The notes: generated from the sequence alone by a model not told the origin. A stretch of 64,000 nucleotides of DNA from Limnohabitans sp. Jir72 (GCF_003063575.1 NZ_NESC01000002.1:124001-188000); one strand, 5' to 3'. Positions 55,573 through 64,000 are shown, numbered from the stretch's first letter. Made by a program: numbers and translations.

Positions 55573-56898
55573 ATGAGCACACTGAACGAAACGCACAACC
55601 CCGCGCTCCAAAGCTGGGTGGCCTCGGCCAACGCCCCGGACACCGACTTCCCCGTCCAGAACTTGCCGTTCGCGGTGTTCCGCCGCAAGGGGGCTGGCGA
55701 AGCCTTCCGTGGTGGCGTGGCCATTGGCGACCAAATCCTGGACTTGGCCGCTGTGGCCAAGGCTGGCGTGTTGACCGGTGAAGCCGCTGCCGCTGCGCAA
55801 GCGGGTGCGCAAGACAAGCTCAACGCCCTGATGGCCCTGGGCACGACGGCGTGGAGCGCCCTGCGCATGGCCCTGTCACGCGCCCTGCGTGAAGGTGCTG
55901 CCGAACAAGCCGCCTTGCAAGCGTGCCTGGTGCCGCAAGCCGAAGCCGAATACGACGTGCCCGCCCGGATTGGCGACTACACCGACTTTTACACCTCGGT
56001 CCACCACGCGACCAACATCGGCAAACAGTTCCGCCCCGACAACCCGCTGCTGCCCAACTACAAATGGGTGCCGATTGGCTACCACGGCCGCGCGTCGAGC
56101 ATTGGCATCTCGGGCCAGCAGTTCCCTCGCCCTGTCGGCCAAACCATGCCGCCCGGTGCCACCGAGCCCGCATTCGGCCCCTGCAAGCGCTTGGACATCG
56201 AGCTGGAGCTGGGCATCTTCATCGGCAGCGGCAACGCTTTGGGCGAGCCGGTCGCCATCACCGAAGCCGAAGACCATGTGTTTGGCATCTGCCTGCTCAA
56301 CGACTGGTCGGCCCGCGACATCCAGGGCTGGGAGTACCAACCACTCGGCCCTTTCCTGGCCAAGAACTTCGCCTCCACAGTCTCACCCTGGGTGGTGACG
56401 ATCGAAGCGCTGGCCCCTTACCGCGTGGCCTTCACCCGCCCCGAGGGTGACCCGCAGCCCATGGCCTATCTGGACTCGGCCGCCAACCGTGCCGGTGGCG
56501 CGTTCGACATCCAGCTGCAAGTGGGCCTGCAAACGCCCCAAATGCGCGAAGACGGCCAGGCCGACGCCAGCATCTGCCGCACCAGCTACCGCCACGCCTA
56601 CTGGACGTTGGCCCAAATGGTCACGCACCACACCGTAAACGGCTGCAACCTGCAGCCGGGCGACCTGCTGGGCAGCGGCACCCTGTCAGGCCCCACACTC
56701 GACCAGGCGGGCGCACTGATCGAGCTGACCACCGGTGGCAAGAACCCGATTGCCCTGCCCAATGGCGAGCAACGCACGTGGCTGGAAGACGGCGACAGCG
56801 TTGTGCTGCGCGGCTGGTGCGAGCGCGATGGCGCAGCGCGCATTGGCTTTGGCGAATGTGTGGGTACGGTGTTGCCTGCTCGTGCGTCTAAGGTTTGA
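55573..56898 (+). CDS. fahA: Fumarylacetoacetase
   Basis: A 441-residue FAH enzyme. It has an N-terminal SH3-like domain and a C-terminal catalytic fold with DYTDFYTSVHHATNIGKQFRP (metal Asp and catalytic His), LDIELELGIFIG (metal Glu pair) and LLNDWSARDIQGWEYQPLGPFLAKNF. It splits fumarylacetoacetate to fumarate and acetoacetate, the last step of tyrosine/homogentisate breakdown. Homogentisate dioxygenase and maleylacetoacetate isomerase are not in the window. The start ATG 55573 has the family N-terminus. Confidence 0.93.
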   Translation: MSTLNETHNPALQSWVASANAPDTDFPVQNLPFAVFRRKGAGEAFRGGVAIGDQILDLAAVAKAGVLTGEAAAAAQAGAQDKLNALMALGTTAWSALRMALSRALREGAAEQAALQACLVPQAEAEYDVPARIGDYTDFYTSVHHATNIGKQFRPDNPLLPNYKWVPIGYHGRASSIGISGQQFPRPVGQTMPPGATEPAFGPCKRLDIELELGIFIGSGNALGEPVAITEAEDHVFGICLLNDWSARDIQGWEYQPLGPFLAKNFASTVSPWVVTIEALAPYRVAFTRPEGDPQPMAYLDSAANRAGGAFDIQLQVGLQTPQMREDGQADASICRTSYRHAYWTLAQMVTHHTVNGCNLQPGDLLGSGTLSGPTLDQAGALIELTTGGKNPIALPNGEQRTWLEDGDSVVLRGWCERDGAARIGFGECVGTVLPARASKV

Positions 56899-56951
56899 AC
56901 CCCACGCAAGTGATAAATTCAACAGATCAGCACCTCGACCCGGAGACCCAC

Positions 56952-57923
56952 ATGACTTTTTTCCAACCCGCACGCCGCCGCCTCGTTCAAGCACTGGCCC
57001 TCAGCAGCCTGCTGCTGGGCAGCCTGGCCCAAGCCGACACCACCATCAAGCTGATGGTGGGTTTCCCGCCTGGCGGTGGCACCGATGCGATTGCGCGTTT
57101 GCTGGCTGAAAAACTCAAAGAGCCTCTGGGCGCCAACGTGATTGTCGAAAACAAGGCCGGTGCCGGTGGCCAGATCGCTGCCCAAGCCCTGAAGGCCGCG
57201 CCCGCGGACGGCACGGTGCTGTTTTTGTCGCACGACCACACCATCTCGATCCTGCCGCAAGTGGTCAAAAACCCTGGCTTCAACCCCGCCCAAGACTTCA
57301 CGCCGGTGGCCGGCTTTGCCACCTTTGTGAACGGCTTGGCCGTGTCCGGCGGCACGCCCGCCAAATCGTTCAACGAGTACGTGGCCTGGGTCAAATCCAA
57401 AGGCAAGGACACCGTGGGCGTGCCCGCGCCCGCGTCGGTGCCTGAATTTTTGGTCAAAGTGATCGGCGAAAAATACAAGCTGGACCTGGCCGCTGCGCCC
57501 TACCGTGGCAGCGCCCCCATGATGGCCGACATGCTGGGCAACCAGATCGCGGCGGGCGTAGCCTCGGTGCCCGACTTCATTGAAAACCACAAGGCGGGCA
57601 AAGTCCGCATGGTGGCCTTGCTGGGCAAGGACCGTCAGGCGCTGTTGCCCGATGTGCCCACTTTTGCAGAACTGGGTTTGACGGGCTTTGAAGACCTGCC
57701 TTACTACGGCATCTTCGCGCCCGCAGGCACACCCAAGGCCGTGGTCGACCGCACCTCGGACGCCTTGGCCAAAGTGCTGGCCCAACCGGACGTGAAAGCC
57801 CAACTGACCGCCATGGGCCTGACCGTGGGCCACATGACGCCTCAGCAACTGGGTGCCCGCGAAAAGGCCTACACCGCCACCTGGGCCCGCATCATCAAGG
57901 CCAGCGGTTTTCAGGCGCAGTAA
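56952..57923 (+). CDS. Bug/TctC-family periplasmic solute-binding protein
   Basis: A 323-residue protein with a cleavable signal peptide (RRRLVQALALSSLLLGSLAQA, about residues 8-28), then a Bug fold with IKLMVGFPPGGGTDAIARLLAEKL and VENKAGAGGQIAAQAL. Such proteins bind carboxylates for TctAB transporters; many are orphans, like this one. GGAG lies before the ATG. Co-transcription with fahA suggests uptake of an aromatic or carboxylic acid, unproven. Confidence 0.9.
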   Translation: MTFFQPARRRLVQALALSSLLLGSLAQADTTIKLMVGFPPGGGTDAIARLLAEKLKEPLGANVIVENKAGAGGQIAAQALKAAPADGTVLFLSHDHTISILPQVVKNPGFNPAQDFTPVAGFATFVNGLAVSGGTPAKSFNEYVAWVKSKGKDTVGVPAPASVPEFLVKVIGEKYKLDLAAAPYRGSAPMMADMLGNQIAAGVASVPDFIENHKAGKVRMVALLGKDRQALLPDVPTFAELGLTGFEDLPYYGIFAPAGTPKAVVDRTSDALAKVLAQPDVKAQLTAMGLTVGHMTPQQLGAREKAYTATWARIIKASGFQAQ

Positions 57924-57951
57924 AGGCAGACATCATCGGTTACCTGGCCCA

Positions 57952-58024
57952 GTAGGAGCCGCACCCTGTGCGCGATGCCTGCGCCGCCCCAGCGCCTGAA
58001 TCGCGCACAGGGTGCTGCTCCTAC
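57952..58024. repeat. Large GTAG-footed palindrome between convergent genes
   Basis: Arms at 57952-57976 and 58000-58024 match at 24 of 25 positions (GTAGGAGC... inverted), around a 23-base centre that itself contains short complementary segments. It lies between the stops of the Bug gene and the biotinyl-carboxyltransferase gene. It could be a bidirectional terminator, or a REP-like singlet of a different family from those at 52 kb, since it also starts GTAG. Confidence 0.7.
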
Positions 58025-58034
58025 AGGCTGCGCT

Positions 58035-59855
58035 TCACCAAGTATCGATCGACAATGGCCCTGCAGCTGGCGCTACCCGCCCTGACTGCAGACCCGCCAC
58101 CAGCCACTGGCGGGTGTCGGCGGGGTCGATGACGGCGTCGATCTCCAGCGTGGTGGCCATGTTCAGGGCACTGCCGTTGTCGTATTGCTGGGCCAGCAAC
58201 TGGTCGAACAAGGCCTCGCGCTCGGAGCCTTCCGGCAAGGCTTCAAGTTCTTTGCGGTAACCCAGGCGGACCGCGCCCTCCAGGCCCATCGCGCCAAACT
58301 CGCCGGTGGGCCAGGCCACATTGCACAGCGGCTCGTGAAAGCCCCCTGCCGTCATGGCCATCGCGCCCAGGCCATAACCTTTGCGCAAGACCACACTCAA
58401 ATAGGGCACCCGCAAATGGGCTGCCGCGATGAACATGCGCGAGACGTGACGCACCTGCGCTTTTTCTTCCATGTCCGGCCCGACCATGAAGCCGGGCGTG
58501 TCCACCAAGCTCACGATGGGCAAGCCGTGCGCGTTGCACAGCTGCATGAAACGCGCCGCCTTGTCGGCGGCATCCGCATCGATCGCGCCGCCCAGGTGCG
58601 AGGGGTTGTTGGCCAGCATGCCCACCGGACGGCCTTCGATGCGGCACAGCGCGGTGTGGATGCCCACGCCAAAACCAGTGCGCAGCATCAGCAGGCTGCC
58701 GACATCGGCGATGCCCTGCATGGCCGTGCGGGTGTCGTACACACGCAAGCGGTTTTCGGGCACCACCTGGCGCAAAGCCTCTGCTGGGGGGGCTTGCCCA
58801 TCGGACTGAGCGCCTTGAAAAAACGAGAGGTAATGCCGGGCCGCCGCCACCGCCTGCGCTTCGTCGTCCACCAGCACATCGATCACGCCATTGCCGTGCT
58901 GCACGGCGCTGGGGCCAATCTGCTCGGGCTTGAACACGCCCAGGCCACCGCCTTCGACCATGGCCGGGCCGCCCATGCCGATGTTGCTGTCCTTTGTGGC
59001 GATGACCACGTCGCAGCAACCGAGGAAAGCCGCGTTGCCCGCAAAGCATCGCCCCGCCACCACGCCCACCACCGGCACGCGGCCATTGAGGCGGGCAAAG
59101 GCGGCGAAGGTCGTGAGGTTGAGCCCGGCCACGGTGGCCACGTCCACATCGCCTGGCCTGCCGCCACCACCTTCGGCAAACAGCACCACGGGCAAGTTGT
59201 TTTGCAGCGCGATGCCCAACATGCGGTCGGTCTTTTGGTGGTTGCGCATGCCTTGCGTGCCAGCCAGCACCGTCGCGTCGTAGGCCATGACCACCACGCG
59301 CTGGCCGTGGATCTGGCCGATGCCAGTGACCATGCCGTCCGCCGGGGTGTTGCGCATCAGGTCGTCGGCCGAGCGGCGGCGGCTTTGCGCGGCGACGGCC
59401 AGCGCGCCGTATTCGATGAAGCTGCCGGCATCGCACAGATCGGCGATGTTCTCGCGCGCCATGCGCAAACCCAATGCATGGCGCTTGGCCACGGCTTCTG
59501 GGCGCTGCGCATCTTGCGTGAAGGCCAGGCTCGTTTGCAGTTGCTGCAGATCCGCCCGCATCGCGCCAGGATCGGGTGTTGCGAAAGGTATGGCTCTGGA
59601 CGCAGCATGGACCGATGAAGGCGCGGCATCGCGCGTTGCGATGAGCTGCAAGGTGCCCAGGGCCTCTCCCTCGTTGACCGACTCACCGGGCTGAAAGAAC
59701 AGCTCATCCAAGCGGCCCGCATTCGGTGCCCGGATTTCATGCTCCATTTTCATGGCCACCACAATGACCAGTACATCGCCTGCGGCTACTGCATCGCCCG
59801 ACTGAACGAGCCACTGAACCACCTGCGCCTGAAGGGGAGATCGGATGTTTTGCAT
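58035..59855 (-). CDS. Biotinyl domain fused to acyl-CoA-type carboxyltransferase
   Basis: A 606-residue fusion. Residues 1-72 form a biotinyl/lipoyl attachment domain with the modified lysine K36 in VAMKMEHEI. Residues from about 100 to the end form a two-lobed carboxyltransferase (LFAEGGGGRPGDVD, GRCFAGNAAFLGCCDVVIATKDSNIGMGGPAMVEGGG, LVDTPGFMVGPDMEE, LRKGYGLGAMAMTAGG). This puts the biotin carrier and carboxyltransferase on one chain; a separate biotin carboxylase is needed but none is encoded nearby. The substrate is unknown; the fold is that of acetyl-/propionyl-/methylcrotonyl-CoA carboxyltransferases. Confidence 0.85.
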   Translation of the reverse strand: MQNIRSPLQAQVVQWLVQSGDAVAAGDVLVIVVAMKMEHEIRAPNAGRLDELFFQPGESVNEGEALGTLQLIATRDAAPSSVHAASRAIPFATPDPGAMRADLQQLQTSLAFTQDAQRPEAVAKRHALGLRMARENIADLCDAGSFIEYGALAVAAQSRRRSADDLMRNTPADGMVTGIGQIHGQRVVVMAYDATVLAGTQGMRNHQKTDRMLGIALQNNLPVVLFAEGGGGRPGDVDVATVAGLNLTTFAAFARLNGRVPVVGVVAGRCFAGNAAFLGCCDVVIATKDSNIGMGGPAMVEGGGLGVFKPEQIGPSAVQHGNGVIDVLVDDEAQAVAAARHYLSFFQGAQSDGQAPPAEALRQVVPENRLRVYDTRTAMQGIADVGSLLMLRTGFGVGIHTALCRIEGRPVGMLANNPSHLGGAIDADAADKAARFMQLCNAHGLPIVSLVDTPGFMVGPDMEEKAQVRHVSRMFIAAAHLRVPYLSVVLRKGYGLGAMAMTAGGFHEPLCNVAWPTGEFGAMGLEGAVRLGYRKELEALPEGSEREALFDQLLAQQYDNGSALNMATTLEIDAVIDPADTRQWLVAGLQSGRVAPAAGPLSIDTW

Positions 59856-60023
59856 CGGCTCATTCTCAAGGCAAGTGTCTTGAGCATCAGGTCAACTCAG
59901 AGACAAGGCATTTTTCAATTTCGCCGTCGCAAATCGCCATTTAGCGTACGCTAAATAGCGGATTTACAAATAACTTTTCGACTTGAAAATTGCACTTTTA
60001 ATGTAATTGGTAATTGATCTTCG
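59856..60023. other. Divergent intergenic region upstream of the type I secretion operon
   Basis: 168 bases of clearly lower G+C than the flanking genes. It holds a perfect 18-bp palindrome at 59939-59956 and A/T-rich DNA with TTGAAA at 59984-59989 before the tolC-like gene. No gene is seen. It should contain the promoters of both divergent units. Confidence 0.6.
59939..59956. promoter_or_regulatory. Perfect 18-bp palindrome, candidate operator
   Basis: The half-site ATTTAGCGT is followed directly by its exact inverse ACGCTAAAT. It lies 68 bases before the tolC-like start and 83 bases from the divergent carboxyltransferase start. A homodimeric regulator site is likely; the regulator is unknown. 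Confidence 0.55.
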
Positions 60024-61403
60024 ATGCATCAACTTGTTCATCAAAAACCGATTTGTCCGTTTTTGCCTTTTAAGGAACGCCAAATTGGCACATCTCTGAT
60101 ATTCGCGTTGACAGTTTTTGCACTGGCATGTGACAACTTGAGCGCACAAACTTTACCGCAAGTGGTGGAGCGCGCCTTGCAAGCCTACCCCTCAATCCAA
60201 TCGGCCAATGCCAAGGCTCAGGCAGCACGCACCGAGATTGACAAAGCCCGAAGCGCCCATCAACCCCAAATTGGGATGACCTTGGCCAGCAACCACTATG
60301 CATCGGGAACAACACCCTCTTCAGTGGGCAGTTCAAGCCTATCACCCACAGCCAAAGTCAACCTCTGGTCTGGCGGAAAAATCGAAGCAGAGGCCACGCG
60401 CGCCGAAGCCCTGACACGGGCCGCCGAGTTCCAACGTGACGGGACCGTTGAAGATGTTGCCTTGCAAGCGTCCGAGGCTTATCTGAACTGGGACAAGACC
60501 GCTGATTTATACAGTTTGGCAGTGCGTAATCTGAATTCGCACAACGAAACATTGAGCGATATTCAAAAAATTTCTGCGGTGGATGTCGGTCGTCGGATTG
60601 ATTACGAGCAGGCCTTGGTGCGCACGGAAAACGCGGCCTTGTCTTTACAACAACGCAAAGCCGATTTGGTCCAAGCCATTCAAAGATTGCGCCGGTTCTG
60701 GCCCGATGAGATGGACGCACGTCCCGTGGGTCTTGACATTGCCGTGTCTGAAAACGGTGTCCTGGGCCAAATCCCGATGAGCTTGCCTGCGGCCATGGAG
60801 CGGGTCAACGACGAGTTGCCCAGCTTGGCGCAATACAGAGCGCAAGTACAAGCCGCCGAAGCAGCAGTCAAGATGGCCAAAGGTCAGTATTGGCCCACGC
60901 TGGACGCCACCATGAACCGCCAGTTCAACAGCTCCACACTGCGCTTTGAAACCTTCACTCAACTTCAACTGAATGCGCCGTTGTTTACAGGTGGTGCCAC
61001 ATCCGCCTTGGTGGAAGGCGCGCAGGGCCAACTAAAGGCTGCGCAATTTTCATTGGACGAGGCCAGACTGATCGCCAAGGAGAAAGCTGCTTTGGCCTGG
61101 CAAGAATGGGCTTCAGCGCGCTCACGTGCGCTGGCCGGCACATCGCAATCTGATGTTGGCGACAAAGTGGTTGAAGCTTATCGCCTGCAGTTTCGTGTTG
61201 CCCGTCGTTCATTACTGGATTTGCTGAACATCCAGTCCGATGCATTCAATTACCGCAGTGCCGCACGCGCCGCTTTCCATGACGAACGGCTGGCGCGTGC
61301 GCGCCTATTGGCCGCTACCGGCGAATTGTCCAAGCGCTTTGCATCCGAACCCGGTCTTGTCATTCAGCCCGCCAAGCTCGACACCACTGATTTGAAAAAT
61401 TGA
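60024..61403 (+). CDS. TolC-like outer membrane channel protein of a type I secretion system
   Basis: A 459-residue outer-membrane efflux protein. A hydrophobic signal segment (about residues 23-41, SLIFALTVFALACDNLSAQ) is followed by two repeats of the TolC fold with long coiled helices (LPQVVERALQAYPSIQSANAKAQAA; AMERVNDELPSLAQYRAQVQAAEAAVKMAKGQYWPTL). It forms the exit duct for the ABC transporter and adaptor encoded next, as LapE does for LapBC. The ribosome binding site is weak. Confidence 0.88.
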   Translation: MHQLVHQKPICPFLPFKERQIGTSLIFALTVFALACDNLSAQTLPQVVERALQAYPSIQSANAKAQAARTEIDKARSAHQPQIGMTLASNHYASGTTPSSVGSSSLSPTAKVNLWSGGKIEAEATRAEALTRAAEFQRDGTVEDVALQASEAYLNWDKTADLYSLAVRNLNSHNETLSDIQKISAVDVGRRIDYEQALVRTENAALSLQQRKADLVQAIQRLRRFWPDEMDARPVGLDIAVSENGVLGQIPMSLPAAMERVNDELPSLAQYRAQVQAAEAAVKMAKGQYWPTLDATMNRQFNSSTLRFETFTQLQLNAPLFTGGATSALVEGAQGQLKAAQFSLDEARLIAKEKAALAWQEWASARSRALAGTSQSDVGDKVVEAYRLQFRVARRSLLDLLNIQSDAFNYRSAARAAFHDERLARARLLAATGELSKRFASEPGLVIQPAKLDTTDLKN

Positions 61404-61408
61404 CCCAC

Positions 61409-63613
61409 ATGGCTGATCTCACTCCACTACCAGCTGGCGCCAAGCCACTTCAAGCTGCATCAGCTGGCACAACTGCCGCTGCAGATCCGATGTTGATGTG
61501 CATGGCCATGACCACAAAGCTTCTGTCCAAACCCGTACATGTACAGGTCCTGCGGTCAGGATTTGCATTGGACGCGCAAGGAAGGGTGCCCCTGGAAGCC
61601 TATCCCGATCTGGCACAAAAGCACGGATTGATGGCCGCATGGTCTCGCATCAAAGTTACAGACATACCGACGTATGTTTTACCCGTCCTGCTCCCACTTA
61701 AAGACGGCCGTGCCTGCGTCTTGCGAGACGTCGAAGGTGGCGATGCCATTGTGTTGTGGGCTGACTCAGGGATGGAAAATCAACGCATCTCGATATCCGA
61801 GTTGCAGTCATTGGCTCGCCCTGAGGTACTGGCCGTCAAACTCGCATCCAAGCGACACGACCAGACACTGGCACCTATGCACGAGAAGGCATTTAGCTGG
61901 TTTTGGGACACTTTGTGGCGCTTCCGTCACTTTTATGTTGAGTCTATGGTGGCCACTGTGGTCGCCAACATCCTGACACTGGCTTCTGTCTTCTTCACAA
62001 TGAATGTCTACGACCGCGTCGTCCCAACGCAAGCCTATTCGTCCCTGTGGACGTTGGCCATTGGCACCTCTATTGCTATTGTGATGGAATTTGTGATGCG
62101 CTGGCTCAAAGCACGCTTGGTGGATTTGGGCGGTAAAAAAGCAGACTTGGCCATCAACGCCACTTTGCTGCGTGAAATCATGGCCATTCGCCTGGAGCAT
62201 CGCCCGCAATCTGTGGGCATCTTCGCCAGTTCAATGCGGGATTTCGAATCGCTACGGGATTTCTTTTCTTCATCGTCATTGGTGCTCTTGGCCGACATGC
62301 CCTTCGTGCTGATGTACCTGGTCTTGATTGCCTTGGTGGCTGGACCTTTGGCCTTGGTGCCTGCAGCAGTCATTCCTGTCTTGCTCTTGATCGGCCTTTA
62401 TTCACAAAAGCCACTGATAAAGGCCATGCGCGAAAACATGAAGGAAGCTGGCGATAAGCAAAGTGTATTGGTCGAATCAGTCCTCAATTTGGAACTCCTC
62501 AAAGCACACAACGCAGAGAGTTATCTGCAGCGCCGCTGGGAAATGGCCAACGTAGCTGGTGCCGACTCTTATAAAAAAATCCGCGGCCTGACCAACTGGA
62601 TCATGGGCTTGACCACCGCCATCCAACAGTTGGTCACGGTTGTTATGGTCGTTGGCGGCGTGTACATGATCCATGCCAACCAATTGACATTGGGTGGCTT
62701 GATCGCTTCTGTGATTTTATCTGGTAGAGCAATTTCGCCTTTGGCCAGCGTGATGTCTCTGGCCTCTCGCTATCAACAAGCGTCATCCTCTCTTGAAACT
62801 CTTGACGGTTTAATCAAGCGCCCACGTGACCGAATCCATGGTCGAAATTATGTGATGCCCGAATCGATTGCAGGTCATCTGCAAGCTGATGATGTGGAGT
62901 TCGCTTACCCCGGTCAGCACAAAATTCCAGTGATCAAAAAAGTTTCCATGATGGTCCCTGCTGGCGAAAAAGTTGCCATGCTGGGCCGCGTTGGCAGCGG
63001 GAAAAGCACTTTGCTTCGCCTGATGGCAGGCCTGTACGCACCATTGGGGGGCAGCATCAAGCTCGATGGTCTGGACATGCAGCAAATCGAACCTTCTGAA
63101 GTACGCAATTGCATTGGTTATGTTGGACAAGATCCACAGTTGTTCATGGGCACTCTGCGTGAAAACTTGGTGTTGTCAGACAGTTGGATACATGACACCA
63201 AGATTAATGAAACACTCAAAACACTTGGCATTTATGACCTTGTAGCCAATCACCCATTAGGGCTGGATATGCCAATCACAGAAGCTGGCGGGGGTTTGTC
63301 TGGTGGTCAACGCCAGCTGCTGTCGATCGCTCGCATGATGCTGCGCAATCCTCAATTGGTCTTTATGGACGAACCAACGGCCAACATGGACCAAAACAGT
63401 GAGTTACGTGTGATCAGCGTGCTCAAGGATTGGTTACAGGGCCGTACTTTGCTCATGTCTACCCACCGCCCGCAACTGCTGGAATGGGTTGATCACATCG
63501 CCATCATTGATGCCGGTCAATGTGTCGCTATGGGCCCCAAACAAGAAATGATCAACAAGTTATCGCGTGGTATCGATGTCAATGCACCTCGCCCACATGG
63601 AGCGGCAGCATGA
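61409..63613 (+). CDS. Type I secretion ABC transporter (LapB/RtxB-like permease-ATPase)
   Basis: A 734-residue protein. An N-terminal C39-like domain (about 1-130) lacks the catalytic DCG-type cysteine motif. Membrane helices follow in residues 170-450, then an ATPase with Walker A GRVGSGKST, signature LSGGQRQ and Walker B LVFMDEPTANMD. The inactive peptidase-like domain is the kind that docks RTX-type substrates in HlyB/LapB exporters. The ATG at 61409 is used; an in-frame TTG at 61400 overlaps the tolC stop. It overlaps the adaptor gene as ATGA. The secreted protein is not encoded here. Confidence 0.9.
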   Translation: MADLTPLPAGAKPLQAASAGTTAAADPMLMCMAMTTKLLSKPVHVQVLRSGFALDAQGRVPLEAYPDLAQKHGLMAAWSRIKVTDIPTYVLPVLLPLKDGRACVLRDVEGGDAIVLWADSGMENQRISISELQSLARPEVLAVKLASKRHDQTLAPMHEKAFSWFWDTLWRFRHFYVESMVATVVANILTLASVFFTMNVYDRVVPTQAYSSLWTLAIGTSIAIVMEFVMRWLKARLVDLGGKKADLAINATLLREIMAIRLEHRPQSVGIFASSMRDFESLRDFFSSSSLVLLADMPFVLMYLVLIALVAGPLALVPAAVIPVLLLIGLYSQKPLIKAMRENMKEAGDKQSVLVESVLNLELLKAHNAESYLQRRWEMANVAGADSYKKIRGLTNWIMGLTTAIQQLVTVVMVVGGVYMIHANQLTLGGLIASVILSGRAISPLASVMSLASRYQQASSSLETLDGLIKRPRDRIHGRNYVMPESIAGHLQADDVEFAYPGQHKIPVIKKVSMMVPAGEKVAMLGRVGSGKSTLLRLMAGLYAPLGGSIKLDGLDMQQIEPSEVRNCIGYVGQDPQLFMGTLRENLVLSDSWIHDTKINETLKTLGIYDLVANHPLGLDMPITEAGGGLSGGQRQLLSIARMMLRNPQLVFMDEPTANMDQNSELRVISVLKDWLQGRTLLMSTHRPQLLEWVDHIAIIDAGQCVAMGPKQEMINKLSRGIDVNAPRPHGAAA

Positions 63614-64000
63614 GCAATAAAATTTGGGGGGGCTCTGGCTTTGGCATCTCAACGGTTGAAGATGATGAACGCCGTGCCAGCAAAACCTTGATTTGGGCGA
63701 CAGGGGCCACCTTGTTACTCGCTCTAGCATGGGCCGCTTGGTTTCAACTAGACGAAATCACGCGAGGTCAAGGCAAAGTCATTCCCTCCAGCCGTGAACA
63801 AGTCATTCAAAGCCTGGACACGGGTGTACTCAGTGAAATGCTTGTTCGAGAAGGCAGTGTTGTCGAGAAGGATGAAATACTGCTGCAAATTGACGATGCT
63901 CGGTCTGGTGCTGTTTTTCGTGAGGCCCAGGAGAAATTCATGTCCCTGTCTGCGCTGGCTGCACGTCTGAAGGCGGAGGTTTACGGCACACCCTTGAACT
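63610..64000 (+). CDS. HlyD-family membrane fusion adaptor, 5' part cut by window edge
   Basis: 130 codons are visible. A cytoplasmic N-terminus (MSNKIWGGSGFGISTVEDDERRAS) precedes one transmembrane helix (about residues 26-46, LIWATGATLLLALAWAAWF). The start of the periplasmic lipoyl-like hairpin domain follows (GQGKVIPSSREQVIQSLDTGVLSEMLVREGSVVEKDEILLQID). It bridges the ABC transporter and the TolC-like duct. The ATG overlaps the transporter stop. Confidence 0.9.
   Translation, partial: MSNKIWGGSGFGISTVEDDERRASKTLIWATGATLLLALAWAAWFQLDEITRGQGKVIPSSREQVIQSLDTGVLSEMLVREGSVVEKDEILLQIDDARSGAVFREAQEKFMSLSALAARLKAEVYGTPLN

Overview
The window reads as chromosomal DNA of a betaproteobacterium of the Comamonadaceae type (Limnohabitans/Rhodoferax-like; this is inferred from gene order and protein style, not from a search). 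Supporting order: tRNA-Tyr-Gly-Thr, tuf, tRNA-Trp, secE, nusG, rplKAJL and rpoBC; rpe-gph-trpEGDC; rsmB, a DUF4390 gene, ntrY and ntrX; dprA near def and fmt; and an spc/alpha ribosomal cluster without infA. Most of the window is housekeeping DNA with dense, often overlapping operons.

Layout. 1-2422 (minus): the promoter-proximal end of a type 3 BREX phage-defence operon (small HTH gene, brxF, and a large ATPase gene running off the left edge). It abuts the 3' end of a tRNA-Phe gene (2761-2836) whose two halves do not pair perfectly, which suggests an integrated island. 2897-8367 (minus): LemA-like gene, rsmB, DUF4390 gene, ntrY kinase and a short NtrX-like regulator. 8400-22315 (minus): the tRNA-tuf-secE-nusG-rpl-rpoBC cluster. 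22333-28795 (minus): ung and rpe-gph-trpL-trpE-trpG-trpD-(46-codon membrane ORF)-trpC. 28825-31219 (plus): apaG, thiL, pgpA, cinA. 31235-40261 (minus): spc and alpha ribosomal operons from rplN to rplQ, ending in an initiator tRNA. 40357-47522: glpK, proC, ubiA, pgk, azlD/azlC, fmt, def. 47588-52185: a phosphoethanolamine-transferase-like gene, dprA, glcD.

The accessory part lies mostly at 52186-64000. A RAYT transposase gene sits between inverted pairs of REP elements (a REPtron). Next come a MarR regulator with a palindromic operator, an FAD hydroxylase, a DUF2783 protein, fumarylacetoacetase and a Bug-type solute-binding protein, which look like an aromatic-degradation unit. A GTAG-footed palindrome separates this unit from a convergent gene fusing a biotinyl domain to a carboxyltransferase. 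The right end is a type I secretion operon (TolC-like, LapB-like ABC transporter, HlyD-like adaptor cut by the window edge).

Least expected items: the chimeric-looking tRNA-Phe next to BREX, the small membrane ORF translationally wedged between trpD and trpC, a trp leader peptide with a W-S-W control region, the REPtron, and the orphan biotinyl-carboxyltransferase fusion. No CRISPR array, rRNA gene or prophage structural gene was seen.
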